A DNA stretch of 64,000 nt, taken from contig JACAXG010000235.1 in NCBI GenBank assembly GCA_018881555.1, forward strand, positions 163,535 to 227,534, read 5' to 3'. Under the pieces are notes generated by a model, which was given only the letters and a program-made list of their open reading frames with translations, was not told the DNA's origin and searched no databases. A program made the translations under genes and the position numbers. Each line of letters opens with the position of its first letter. Positions within the stretch are counted from its first letter, which is position 1. Below, piece after piece: positions 12,181 to 24,209 of this stretch. Origin of the DNA: Amblyornis subalaris. Taxonomy: Eukaryota > Chordata > Aves > Passeriformes > Ptilonorhynchidae.

Positions 12181-13860
12181 GGCCCCACAAACAGCCTCCA
12201 TTAAGCCACGAACGCTTTTGAAGGGCTCCCATCAAACAGAGCAAGTCCGCAGCAGGAGATTTCGGCTGCAGAGCCATGTGGTGTTTTCTGCACTAACAAG
12301 GTAATTTATAAATGATGCATTACCCCGTGTCCGTGTTCCTAGCTAGACTTTCTTCCTTTTTTTATTAAAGGGGCAAAGAAGACTGAGCCACAGCAGTTTG
12401 GGCTACTCTGATAAAGCAGTTCAGTGTCTGAAGGTGTGTACTGAACTCCTTTTCCCAGGAGTCTAGGGCTGCCCAGGAACACAGCCTGGTACAGGGGCCC
12501 AGTGCCAGCCTGAGGGTCCTATTTTTTCTTCCAAATCCTTGTGTTTATTTTCCACCTCATAGTTTAGCACCAGCAGGTGATCATCAGGGTTTTGGATTCT
12601 TTGTCTGAGCTTGTTGCAATGTCATGGTGGCCAAGACTCTCATCCTGGGTGCATTTATGCACACAAATGTCTTGAAGACCACAAATAGCCCATGACAGAT
12701 GCAGTGAAGATTTTGCCCTATCAGGATGCAAAGAGGTGTCAGTGGTAAAAGGAAAGAAAGATTGTAGCTCCTTCTAGAAGAATCATAATAGAGGAGAACT
12801 ATAGAACGCTTCCAGCTTGTACTTCCAGGTACAAAACAGCCTATTAAAAAGGAACTTGTGTTTAATTTTAAGCCTATTAGTATTTACCTGCTTTAAAGAT
12901 CTTTTCTAATGATGGCTGCAGAGTTACCATAAGCACCTGTTTAAACTGTTACTTTTGAGCATCTCTGCATAATACAAAAATAACAAAGTAACACATTCTG
13001 CATGTGAAAGATGCAGACAGCAGTGCCTCCTCCAGAAGGATGCTCCTGGTCACTGGAGTCACGGCCTCGCCCTGTAACCTGGGTTGCTCTCCGGAGGGTC
13101 TGGCGTGGCTGCCTGGCAGGTGCCCATCCCAACTGGAGTGATGCTCTCGGCAGTTGGATTTNCTGTCAGTCAGTGGAAGCGGGAGGGATCATCTTCCTGA
13201 AGAGAGGATGTTGTGCTGGTGTCTGGAGAAACAGGGATTATTTTCCTGACTACGTAGGCAGCAGTTCTTGGCACTGCCTCCCTTGGTGCAGATGAGTCTG
13301 CTGCTCTCTTAAACGAGCCTTCAGGACTCATCCCTCTGTGAACACCGGTAGGAATGAGAGAGCCGGAACAAACCAACCCGCCTGTTGGTTCCAAGGCCAT
13401 GGCAGCACAGGGTGATGGCTGTGGAGAAAGGGACATCAGTGCTGGGGGGAGCANGGATATGCCACAGCTGTCACACAGCTTCCCTGCCACCACACGAGCA
13501 GTGTAGGCCCCCAAGCTGAGCTAAAGGAAACCTTTCCATGGGCAGGCAGGGGCGGGTAATCACCGTGCGTTTCACTGCACAGGATCCACAGGCAACGAAC
13601 ACATTTGTTTTCCTCATCCTCACAACACCTTTCTAACGGAGTGAGCTGCAGCAGAGTGATGCACCAGGCCTGCGCCCCGCCCAGATTATTCCTCCCCTGT
13701 GAACTGCCGGCGCAGGGCAGCTGTCCGAGCGGCTGGCCGGGATTCGGGAATGGCCGCTGAGCTAATCTCCAGGCTTTGCAGATGAAGGAGGCAGCAGATA
13801 ACAGGATTAAAGTTTCCCGACCCAGGGTTTTCACAGCCTGAGACGCGGGCGGAGGGGGAG

Positions 13861-13960
13861 ACAGAATGACTTCTGTCATTAATCTTAATTGATTGCCAAG
13901 AGGTTTTTAATCTGGCTTATTAATTAGGAAGGTCCTTAACACACTGTCTACATATCAACA
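13861..13960. promoter_or_regulatory. AT-rich homeodomain-motif block, possible conserved element
   Basis: The block is dense in TAAT-type motifs (CATTAATCTTAATTGATTG, TTTTTAATCTGG, TTATTAATTAGG) within 70 bp, directly after a CpG-rich 100-bp stretch. This texture is typical of vertebrate developmental enhancers, but I have no conservation data. Confidence 0.3.
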
Positions 13961-16900
13961 TCAGATGCTCTTTTGGGACTTTGGGGACATATGGCCTATC
14001 TATATTTACATTCACACAATTTACACATACATACATCGCTGTATGGGGAACTGCTCACACGGATAACGCACACGGAGCGCCGAGGAAGCGTTTGCATTCG
14101 CACACTCCTCGGCAGAATGGGATGGAAATGAAAAAACACCTTGCACACAGGTTAAATTCCCACACGGTGAACACGTGTACCCCTGTTTATGTTGATGCGT
14201 GCGTTAATCCAGATCCATTTTATGTGCCATTTATGTAGACTGGCGTTCAAATGGCAATCTTGGTTTTGCAGATTTCAGGGAGAGGTCCCAGTGTTCCTCC
14301 ACAGCAATGTGGCATGTTTTAAAAAAAGTCCAAACTGTGGTTTCATTGCCATTTTGGAGATCAGTACAAGTACTTGACATAACAGAGTCAGGTGATGATG
14401 GAAATAACTGACGAGAGCCAGAGAGGCTCTGAGATGGGAGATGGTGACAGAATGAACAGAACTAGGCTGGTTTTCCTGTGACTTCACTGGGCTCTACTCC
14501 TCTAACCAACAGCAAAGGCATGTGAAAACACCTTGGAAAGGTTGTTTTTAGGAAGTGAGTTTCTGTATCACCTGCCATAGCTGTGGCAGCCCGAGCTCCT
14601 TCACTCACCCAGAACGAGTTGTTACAAACCTGTGCTAAACTGCAGCTACTGGAGAATGCTCAGAGGATGCTCAGATGTGCCCACCCAGACACTCCCGGAG
14701 CCCAATGGGGGCTCTAAAGCCTGGAAGCAGTTGCACGAGTCAATCCTTTTGTGCACAGCATTATCCAAAAGAACACAGGGTGAGGGAGCTGTTCCCTTAC
14801 AGCTCTTCAAAAGTTGGGNAAAACTACAGCACATGTGGTGCTGGATTTGACTGCTGCATGGGAGAGGCAGACAGTGGGGAGAGAAAGAAGAAAAGTGATC
14901 CAAAGTTATATTTATTGCCTCTGATCTTTTACTGTATTCCCATAATTCAAAATTATTTTTGTTCTGAAATCAATTTTTGCGTGTTTAAGTCCATTCTGAA
15001 CTATGNATCTGTAAAGCATTAACAAAAAACCCTGAACACTTCAGTTGTTAGCATTTTAAACTGGCCAGATCTTCCCCAGACAGAACCTTTCCTGACCACT
15101 GACCTTTGGGCTGGCTGTGTCACAGCCTCCTGTAATTTACACAGGCTCCAAGGAAGTTAATGCAGTTGGCAGAGATAGAGTTACTGGCGCTGCTCCCTGT
15201 CACAGAGGTTTGTTGGTGCGCACAAGTCTGTCCCCTCCCAGTGACTCCGAAATTAATTCTGTAACTGGTGGCCAAATGCTAAATGAAATCAAGCACTGCA
15301 GTTCAGGTGGGCTCAGCTGCCCTTGGGCTCCAAGCCATGCCGGACCAGGGAAGAGGAGCAGTGTCCCTGGCCTGCAGCCTCAGGATGGGTGACACAACCC
15401 TCTGACCGTGAACACAACCCTCAGGAAGGGTGACAACCTTCCTAGGACAGCGCTTCCCTGCTGAGCATTGTGGGTGCTCTGGGGCTCAGTACTGCTCCTT
15501 CCTGGATAATGGTTGTTTCTCATACACATTTCTGTCTGCCGCTTTCTCCCACAGCCTTACCCTGTCCTTATTACTTAGTCCAGCAAGCTACACGCTGCNA
15601 TTTGAAACAGTTTGATCCAATGAAAATGGATTAGATTTTCTTAGAGTTCATTATCACGTTTTTCCAATGAAACAACAGAAATTCTTTACTGGTCTGAAAC
15701 GGAAGTTCCCTTTCTGGATGCAAACTGTGCCTGTCAGAGCAGAGGTGAAGTGCAGGTGCAAAGCACACGGGAGCTCGCAGCACCTTTTGTATCTTTCTGT
15801 GCCCAAGTAGATGGATGATATTTTATTTTACATTACAGTAAAACATAAAACTTGCTGAAATCTGGAAAGGCTGTCAAAGGATGGACAGAATAAGCATATT
15901 ATGATTCAAAAGAAAATTGGTTATTTAGGGCTGAACATTCTGAGCAGAGAGCCTGAGGGCTGAGGATATCACACCATTCTGGGAAGGACGTTCCCGGCCC
16001 AGCCAAGCACCCCTGCGCTAGGGAATACCCCAGAAACTCTGAGTAGTGGCACCGGGAACCCCCTGCTCACGCAGGAGAGAGAGATGTCTGAGGGCAGCTC
16101 CTCATCCCAGGGCTGCTTCCCTGCCTCCTGGGGCTGCCTCACTGCCCTGTTCCCGGCTCTGTTTGCCCCCTTGGGGAGCTGNGCGTGCCTATCTTAAACC
16201 TGGAGCAGCTCCCACAGCCCAGCCACACAACCAGTCACAGGCCACTGTCGTGCCATTACTAAAACAACAACATCTCTAGACACAAGCTCTCCAGGTAAGG
16301 GGCCGGGGCAGTGACAGGAATGCTGTTCCAGGAATGCTGCTCCTAGCCCACCTGCCCCACGTTGGAGCAGCTGTTGGTCCCCTCTGGTGACATCACTGTG
16401 CCCCAGCAGGTGGTTACAGGTCATCAGGGCCAATCAACTCCATGGGGCACTTCGTTAAGTTTGTGGGAGTTCCGTAAGTTTTTTCCCTCTGATAACATTT
16501 AAAACAGAAAGGAAAGCTGTATGAAGGACTGGGAGAATATAATGGATGTAACTTTTCCATTGGACCTAGGAATCTGTGCATTAGATTTCTGGGAATTCTC
16601 TGAAAGAACTCTTCCTCCTTCCTTAAATTTATGTTTCCTATGCCGATGGTAATTAAGGCCCTTTCCTTCCAAGCCAGCCACATGCCCAGCTGGCACTCTA
16701 TGAATGCTCCAAGGCCCGCTCAGGGCATGTTTCATGTCTGTCCTTTCTGATTTATAAACCCATAAATGCTCCACTTAGAGAAAGAAAAGTAATATGAGGT
16801 TTTGGCTCGAAGAAGTCAGGAGAAACGCAGGGTGCTGTGTCCCTCCCAGCAGCAGGGAGGCCCTGCCTTCCCACTGGGCCACGCCCACACATCCCCCTAA

Positions 16901-18885
16901 AGGCAGTGTGTCCTCTGGGCAGAGCAGCGGGGTTCTCCCGAGGGACAGCGGGAACTGAGGCACATGTGCAGAGGTGATGTGAACCCCAAGGAATGAAACA
17001 AACCCACGGACATAAGGGCAAAGGAGAGATGCCCCTGGTGAGCTCTGAACACCAGCTGGGAGCAGAGGGCCACCGATCCAAGTAAAGGAGTTCATAGTGC
17101 ATTTCTAGTGGATGAAAATGGGAGAGTTAAACTCTAAAAAACAGTGACAAGGGCATTTGATGCCAAAGAAGTGCAANATAAGATAGGTTTTCTCCCATTA
17201 ATACATTCATATCTGCTGCGGAGCTTAAGGAGCAGAGATTTCATCTCGTACACAGACAAAACCCAAGCCAAGTCAGATCTTACACCAGCCTAGAATGACC
17301 TACACAAAACCAGCTGCATTTATCCGAGACACGCACTGCTTAGTTAGAAACTCGTGGCTTGAAGGGCTTTGCTCTTGCGATGGCTCTGAATAGTAGTTTC
17401 ATAAATACTTGCCTCGCCTACTGCATTAGGGCTAAGCCACGTGCCCTATGTCACGTCAGCCAGGAGAAACACTGCAGTTACCCATCACCCCGTCTGTCCA
17501 GTGCATGCTCAAGTACAGTATTTTCTGTGCTCTTGCCAAAGGCTGCTCTCACTGGAGATGGTCTGGAAAGGCCAGTTTGGTGGCAATGAGAAGGCTGGTA
17601 GGAGGGAACTCTGGAACAGTGGTGCGAAATGGTGTTCTGGGCTCGCTGCCACTCCTGGATCGGGGTCTGTCCCCCACCTGTGACTCACGGTCTGAGCGCC
17701 CGCAGAGCCCTCAGCACCTGCAGTTGGGCACCTTCCCAAGCACCGTCCCACTGGTGACCCTGTTCCTGCAGAACGTGCGTGTGCAGGAGCGGGAGCAGCA
17801 GCAGATGTGCCCAGATGTTCAGGAGATGACACCACAGCACGTGCATGAGGGTGACCTGACCTGCTCACACTTGCGGTACAGTGATGCTGCCTGGTAAGAG
17901 AGGAAAGGCTGGGCTTCCTTTGGCACCAGGGCTACAAGTCTGTCTGAATCCATGGTATAAGCTGGGTCACACGCACCCCAGGTTCCTGAGGCTAATATTT
18001 TCAGATGTGCTACTCAGACCTATTTTAAGGGTTCTTCCTGCTCTAAGTCTGTGACAAGCATTAGAGCTTTAAAGCGCTGCTTTGGGAAGGTATTATCAGT
18101 AGGTATTAATTATTGAACGCTATACCTTCTGGAAAAGTTGTTTCATCACTGGAAAGTGACCTTGCTAGAAGAGGCAGAGGGAAAGAGAGGCGTATGGTGC
18201 CTCCTGAGAGCAAGTGGAGTGATGCGTGGCAAGAGAAGACACTAAAGATTTATTGTCTGTGGCAAAAGAAACACAGATCTCTGCTTGTGCAGTAAGTGTT
18301 TTTGACATGATATGCCATAAAGAGTGATTGGATGCTGTAGTTAAGAAGTGTTTCACTGAAGGGAAATAATAGACATTTTCACAGTGCTGTGTCTATTAAG
18401 CATCCAACTGCGTGGCCGCGCAGCTGAGCTGGCCCTGAGAACTCCAGTGTTGGAGTTCAGGCAGTTCTGAGTTAAAAGACAGCTGGATAATCCTGAGAGA
18501 GGACACTGAGGATTTATATAAATGTCTTGAAAGAAGATCCCTTTTGACCTTGGTGATGGCTGGTACAGGTTCTTATTGCCTGACATCACACCACTGGAGA
18601 AGTCCAATGTCAGCACTGTTTGGAATCCTTGCATGGGAATTTCATTTATTAACCTGGCCCCAGCCTTTTCCCTGGAATGTCTCTTTTTCCCGGCTGTTGG
18701 TGTAGCACTGCGCTTGTCTCCCAATGACACTGCTGGCTGGAGTTCTCCCATTGCTTCAATGGTATAAAAACCCCAAGATAAACTGGCGTTCAGTTTAAAA
18801 TAAAAGCTGGGGAAAAGCCAGCACTCAGCCTCACCTNTCACCCTGAGGACGCCTCTGCCAGGCTGGAGAGGGAGGCGCTGTGGCC

Positions 18886-18990
18886 AGCAAGCTCCTCGAT
18901 AAATCATCATTNGGTACACGTGCAAATAGAGCAGCCAGGCCCAGGCGCACAATTAGGCACCTAATTATGTTGAAAATGCAATTGCACACT
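18886..18990. promoter_or_regulatory. Possible conserved non-coding element
   Basis: A compact run holds GATAAATCATCATT, TACACGTGCAAAT (E-box plus octamer-like), ACAATTAGGCACCTAATTATG (near-inverted TAAT sites) and TGCAATTGCACA. It has no coding frame and resembles an enhancer core, judged on motif texture alone. Confidence 0.3.
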
Positions 18991-19818
18991 TAGCTACAAC
19001 GGCCACGTGGCCTCGGGAGCCGGCCGGGGCCTGTCCCGGCCCAGCGAGGCACTGGGATGGCGCCTCTGGAAAGTGTCCTGCCAGGGAGAAAGGGGTTTGA
19101 GGTGCTCACGCAGACAGGAGTCCACCCGGGCACAGCCCACGCTTCAGTCACTTCTCCTGCCCAGATGGGGGTGACAACGGCAAAGGGGATAGGCCACAGC
19201 ACAGGTGTGTGACCCTCATCCAGCTGGGAATGAGAGGGGACAGGCCACAGCACGGTTCCTCTTTTTTCTGCGGTTTCTTTTTCTTCCTTTCAAAAAGACA
19301 AAGAGGGGAATACCCAGCNAAGTGGGATCCTGATTCAGATGACAGCGTGTGACTGTGTGGTTGAAACTGCAGTGAGGCTGATTCCAAAGGAAAATGTAGT
19401 TGTAAAATAACGTGACTGTTCAGGGACAGCATTTTCCGTATGAAAACGTCTGATGTGGGAGTGTTGCCAATGCCACGGTCCAAGCGGGGCCAGACTGTTC
19501 AGTCACTGCTCCCACCGACAGGGAGCACGGGAGAGGAGCAGTGCATGACTGGGGAGGTGAGGCCGGGCAGTCGGGGAACAGCTTTAGCTTCCACTGTTCC
19601 CCCTGCACAGGTGAGGTGCCACTGTTGGCTTCCTTTCTGTTTTCCTACNCCATTCCAACCTGGACTTCAACACTTAGGTGAGGACAGCCGAGTGAGGAGC
19701 CCAATTCCCAGTCAGGAAAAATGAATTTGTCCTGTGCCTGTTGATCATCCTGTGACGCATTTTCTTTATGCTTAGTCTTGTAAAACCAGCAGTTCCTTCT
19801 CCTTGATAACGCACTGGT

Positions 19819-19849
19819 AATTCCTTTGGAGGAATTTGAAGGAATTCCT
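19819..19849. repeat. Cluster of alternating AATTCCT/AGGAATT palindromes
   Basis: AATTCCT, TTGG and AGGAATT form a perfect 7-bp stem at 19819-19836. The self-complementary AGGAATTCCT follows at 19840-19849. Two adjacent inverted repeats built from the same 7-mer suggest a paired protein-binding site or a short snap-back duplication. Confidence 0.55.
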
Positions 19850-20946
19850 CATTTGGAACTGAAGGCTTATGCTAAAAGTCTGAGAAGACGACTTGTTGCC
19901 GAGAATTTACTAGCCAAGGAGTGAAGATACTTTCCAACATTATAAAATCACAGAACCGCTAAAATTATTGCAGTTTTTAGTTTAAAAATGCATGTAATTT
20001 GTACAATCTGAGGTGCTACTCAAAGGAATTTGTCTGCATCAGGGGATCTTAATTAGATTTATTCTGTGTACACAATAAAACCAGGATTTCTGCATGGATT
20101 CAGGAGGAGAGGTTGCCTGGGTCTCATTTCTATCCATTTCCACCCCACCTGCTGTGGTCAGGCCATCAGCTGAGAGGAGTTTGTGTTTCATTCTTGTGCT
20201 CACCACCAGTAATAAATCCTAAGTAAAGCCATTATTTTGTTTAGGAAAAATCCAGTGTTTCACATTTTTCACAATTTCTCACCTGTATTTCCAGAGAATG
20301 GGTCTATGTCCCAAAATCCCACCAAAAAAAATCCAACCGTTCTGGTTCTTGTTAGCACCAGAGTCAGGAATTGTAACTTTATTTGGGAAAGCCAGTTTCG
20401 CTGCACTTTGATCCAGTATAGGTGCAAACACGGGGTTGCCTGGGTTAGAGACACACCTGCACTTTTAAGCTCTTGCATCAGTCTCCTCAGGATTCCCCAT
20501 CATTTATTACCATCTCTATGACAGAGGAGGAACAGGCACTGTATTTTCTGACGGCCACTACCAAGTCTGCAGTGATTTATTCCTATAGGCTCTAACTGAA
20601 TTAAAATCTTAATTAAGCTTATGCCACTTTTTTCTTCATTTTAATTAGGTACAGCCAAATCACTTGTCTGGGGGAAGGAGAAAGAAAAAGATAAAGAGCA
20701 GCAACACTATATTCTGCTCTGTAGTTGTAGTAATGAAGCCGTGGTGAGAATGTTCTCCCAGAAAGGCACTCCAGGGGAGGACAGGTAACACAGCACCGAC
20801 AGTGCTGTGGTACAGGAAACCTCAGTCTTTCACAGAAGTACTTTCCTTGAGCATGTCCTGGTGTCATTTCACACCCAACTTCTACAGTCCTCACTTTAAT
20901 AAGACACCAGCAGATGACACATTACAGCAGTGAGGTTTTGGTGCAG

Positions 20947-21060
20947 TCACATTGAAAACCCTCTGAGATCATCGAGTCTGGCTGCTCCCCCAGCACTGCC
21001 AAGGCCACCACTGACCCATGTCCCCAAGTGCCACATCCACAGGCCTTTGAACACTTTATG
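20947..21060 (-). mobile_element. CR1 LINE fragment (3' end)
   Basis: The + strand reads as the reverse complement of a CR1 3' end: the phrases CCTCTGAGATCATCGAGTC, CCCAGCACTGCCAAGGCCACCACTGA and CCCATGTCCCCAAGTGCCACAT are the familiar avian CR1 consensus, moderately diverged. Only about 110 bp is retained, consistent with the usual 5' truncation. CR1 is the dominant interspersed repeat of birds and non-avian reptiles, which supports the host assignment. Confidence 0.85.
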
Positions 21061-21999
21061 GAGAAGCATCGCTTGTCCGTCCTGCTCGTGTTCCACCCAG
21101 AGCAAACCTTACACAGATTACAGGCTCTGCGTTGAGCAAATTAGAGCCCTGTACTAAGGTCTCCTAAATTACCAAATTATGCCATGAATGAAGTGTAAAT
21201 CCCTCACTTTTAGTAGCGAAGAGATTTTTGTTTGTCCCGCTTTCCGTGTTACCCATTCCTTTCTCCCCAGCCAGCCTCTTCAAAGGCTGCAGCTTTGCAG
21301 AAGTGCAGGCTGGCTCTTTCTGGGGAGGCCCTGGCTGAGTTTGTGTGCTCCTCTGCAGGGTGGAAGATTTTTTTTCACACACTGCCCCACAGGGCCCCTG
21401 GCAGGAAAGTGGCCGTTCCACCAGTTCCCCTGCTCTACAGGGGAATGCGCTTCCACCAGCAAAGCTGCTGTGGCAGGGCCAGGGGGCTGAGGCTTTCTGA
21501 GGGCTTCATGGGCGGGGAGCATCCCGGGGGGACCTGGAGACTCTCCGTGCTCCTGTGAATCTCCTGCTCAACGTTTGCGTGTTGACATTTTCTACTTAAG
21601 GGGCCTTTTGGCATCTCTGGCATTAATTTATAATGCTGTGGTAGCGGGGCTGCAGCACTGCAGGAACAGCCTTTACTTTAGAAAGACTGCTCTGGAATCA
21701 GACTGGATTCAGTGCGGAAACTGACCACATTCCAGCTGCTCCTGCTGAGATTTGGGTTGTTGGATTTTGGTTTGTTGAATTTTAAAATTTATTTTCTGAT
21801 TGTTTGCCTAGATTTTAGAAGTGTGTTTCCTAACTATATTTCCCAGTATCTTTACATTTCACACGTTCTAATGGAGTGCTACATGACACTGTGGATTTTG
21901 TGCACCTTCTGTGTGAATTGAGCCCCAGGATCAGTACGGGAAAAAAGGGCTTGAATTNGTGTACTTTTTTGGCAGATGTAATTCACGGACTCTGAAACC

Positions 22000-22400
22000 T
22001 CCCCTGGTTCATGCAAAGGCGTAATTAGAACCAGGGGGTTTTACACAAGCAAAGTGGGGCTTAAAAGGGCCATTTATGTCAGTGAGGCCTTGCATAGGCA
22101 AAGGACAGACCAGCTGGATTAAATTTTATTACAGCTGGTAAAAGGCCCTTACAACATGCCTGGGTCATTTAAAAATTTTAGAAATCATTTAGCTTCAATC
22201 AGCCCTTCACTAACTGCAGTTAAATGCATGTAAGCCATTTGAGGACAGTTCACAAAGCTATTGTTACTCATTTAACTACACCTGTCTGAAAATATAATTT
22301 GAAATCTGCAACTAATTACAATAACTGAACTGATTTTTCATTTTTGCCAGAGAATTTTTATTTAGAAGTTTCTAATTTGCCAGTATAGGCTTTGGTTCTG
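22000..22400. promoter_or_regulatory. AT-rich block, possible conserved non-coding element
   Basis: About 400 bp with no repeats, no coding frame and very few CpG. It has many TAAT/ATTA, TTTAAA and octamer-like words, including CGTAATTAGAACC, ATTTAAAAATTTTAGAAATCA, TTAAATGCATGTAA and CAACTAATTACAATAACTGAAC. The composition differs from the GC-richer surroundings and resembles deeply conserved vertebrate enhancers. This is a texture-based guess. Confidence 0.35.
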
Positions 22401-24190
22401 TTATGCCTTCAACTCCAAAGAGCTGACATCCTCCTCAGTGAAAGGACGTAGAAAAGGCACCAATCTACCCCGTGTTGTAATTAAATTCAGGCTTCAGTCT
22501 GTGTGTGGCTGCAGCTTCGGAAGGTAATTGTGCACACCTCATTGCTTTTTACTTCTGAATGCTGCTGTGGTCATTTACCAGGTAATTCCAGAAACAAGGT
22601 CTAAATTACCAGTGGTTTCATAAAGTTTAAAATATCCATACCTAGCGGGAGGATGCCGGGGCATCGCCTCCCCCCTCCCAGACAGTGAGTTCAACGGTCA
22701 GGGAAAAGCCCCAAACCTGTGGGGCAGCAGGTCCCTCGGCAGCCCATGGCTCAGTTCGGTGTACAACAAGCACGGTGTTGCCATAGCAACCACCCTTAAT
22801 TCGGTTTTATATAGCAGTGACAAACCCCGCCACCTTTCCCAAATTCACCATTTATCAAGGCGTTCCTACAGCTTTCCTCAATTTAACCATCCCGTGCCGT
22901 TTCCCAGCTCTCATACAGGGATCTTTGTGGGGGCCGTTCCTTTCCCTTGACCAAACTTTGCCGATACCTCAGGCAGCTTGAAACTCTCCAGGTGGGATGA
23001 TTCTAATTTCTTTCAAATCCCTTAGAACTCTNTAGTCTCCTCCTCCTAGTGACATTCCCAAGTGTCTCCTCAGGCAGGAGGTGGGAGGCAGCTCAGAGTG
23101 AGGCTCCCAGTGACAGTGTGGGGGTTCTGCTCTGCCCACACACCTGGCCTGCTGGGCCAGGGCCCTCTGGAGGGTGCATAGTTCCTTTGGCAAGATCTGG
23201 CCGTGCTCTTCCTGATGGCCCAGTGCAGCCAAGGCTCAGGCTGGGCTCTGGGAGGACCCCCCAGCCTTGCCCCAGGCTGTGGGAAAGCCCCCGAGTGCTG
23301 TCCCTGGCAGTGCTGTCCCCNGCTCCCCCAGCCTCAGCCAGCCCCCCAGGCCGGGCAGATATCAAACAGTGGGAGGTGCATTCCTTGGCTTTTCAGCGCT
23401 GCTAATGGATCCCCATCCTGGCTGGCCCTGTGCCGTGCCGAGATGTGTGCCCACCCCAGCCAAGCCATCTGCACTTCCACACCCAGGAGCAAATCCCGGG
23501 TAACTCCCACCAGGAGCTGAAGGAGTAGGGCTGGGAAGGCGCTGGGCAGGGACCTACACGCACGGCACACACTGCTCCTTTTCCATTTGCATCAGTGCAG
23601 CTTTTCAGGAGAGGCGAGTTCAAGTGCTATCCAAGTACTCAAGGCCAATTCCTGAATTAAGTGGAGGGGCTTCCTTCCTTAATTCCAAAGCTGACAACTC
23701 CATCACCACCTCAACCCGGCTGTGCACAGTTCTAAGCTCTGGCCAGCCTTATCCATGCCTTAATGAGAACCAGATGTTCCCTCTCTCCACAGCTACTCCG
23801 AGTTATTTCCCATTCCGAGACTGCCCTCGAGGGTGCTTCCCCCTGCCTGGTAAAAAACTACAGAAACCCAGAAGCTTTGGATAATGAAGGAAACATATTT
23901 TTGTGGTGTGGTGTGGGCAATTTTTTTTCAGTCTGCTGCTAGTTTTTAAATATAAAGTATAGCATATGTTTAACTCAGAACATATGGAAAGAAAGAAAGA
24001 AAAAGCAAATCTTGAATTCCAAGTATCGTATTCTTAGTGGAAAAGACTCCACAGTGTGAAAGTGGTCATTCAGAACAAAATCAGAAAGATGTACTTATTA
24101 TATATATAAATATTTATAAACCTAGTTACGAGGAGAGTGCCCTCTCCCAAAGGAGAGTTTGGGCAGTGTCCAGGCANACACACAGATGAG

Positions 24191-24209
24191 TCCTCCTTTG
24201 AGAGGAGGA
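24191..24209. repeat. Short inverted repeat
   Basis: TCCTCCT and AGGAGGA flank TTGAG. It lies beside a second, looser CTCTCC/GGAGAG palindrome near 24139-24160. No function is apparent. Confidence 0.5.

Noticed and set aside
11740..12304. Long open frames on both strands over the CpG island
   Set aside because: High GC suppresses stop codons in all frames. The peptides are Ala/Arg/Pro-rich and match nothing known to me.
14600..14900. Suspected old repeat or LTR remnant
   Set aside because: No recognisable terminal motif, tail or consensus could be named; left as plain intron.
19945..19985. AATCACAGAACCGCTAAAATTATTG as a possible CR1 3' end in reverse
   Set aside because: Only the first few bases resemble CR1, and the following sequence does not continue the consensus.
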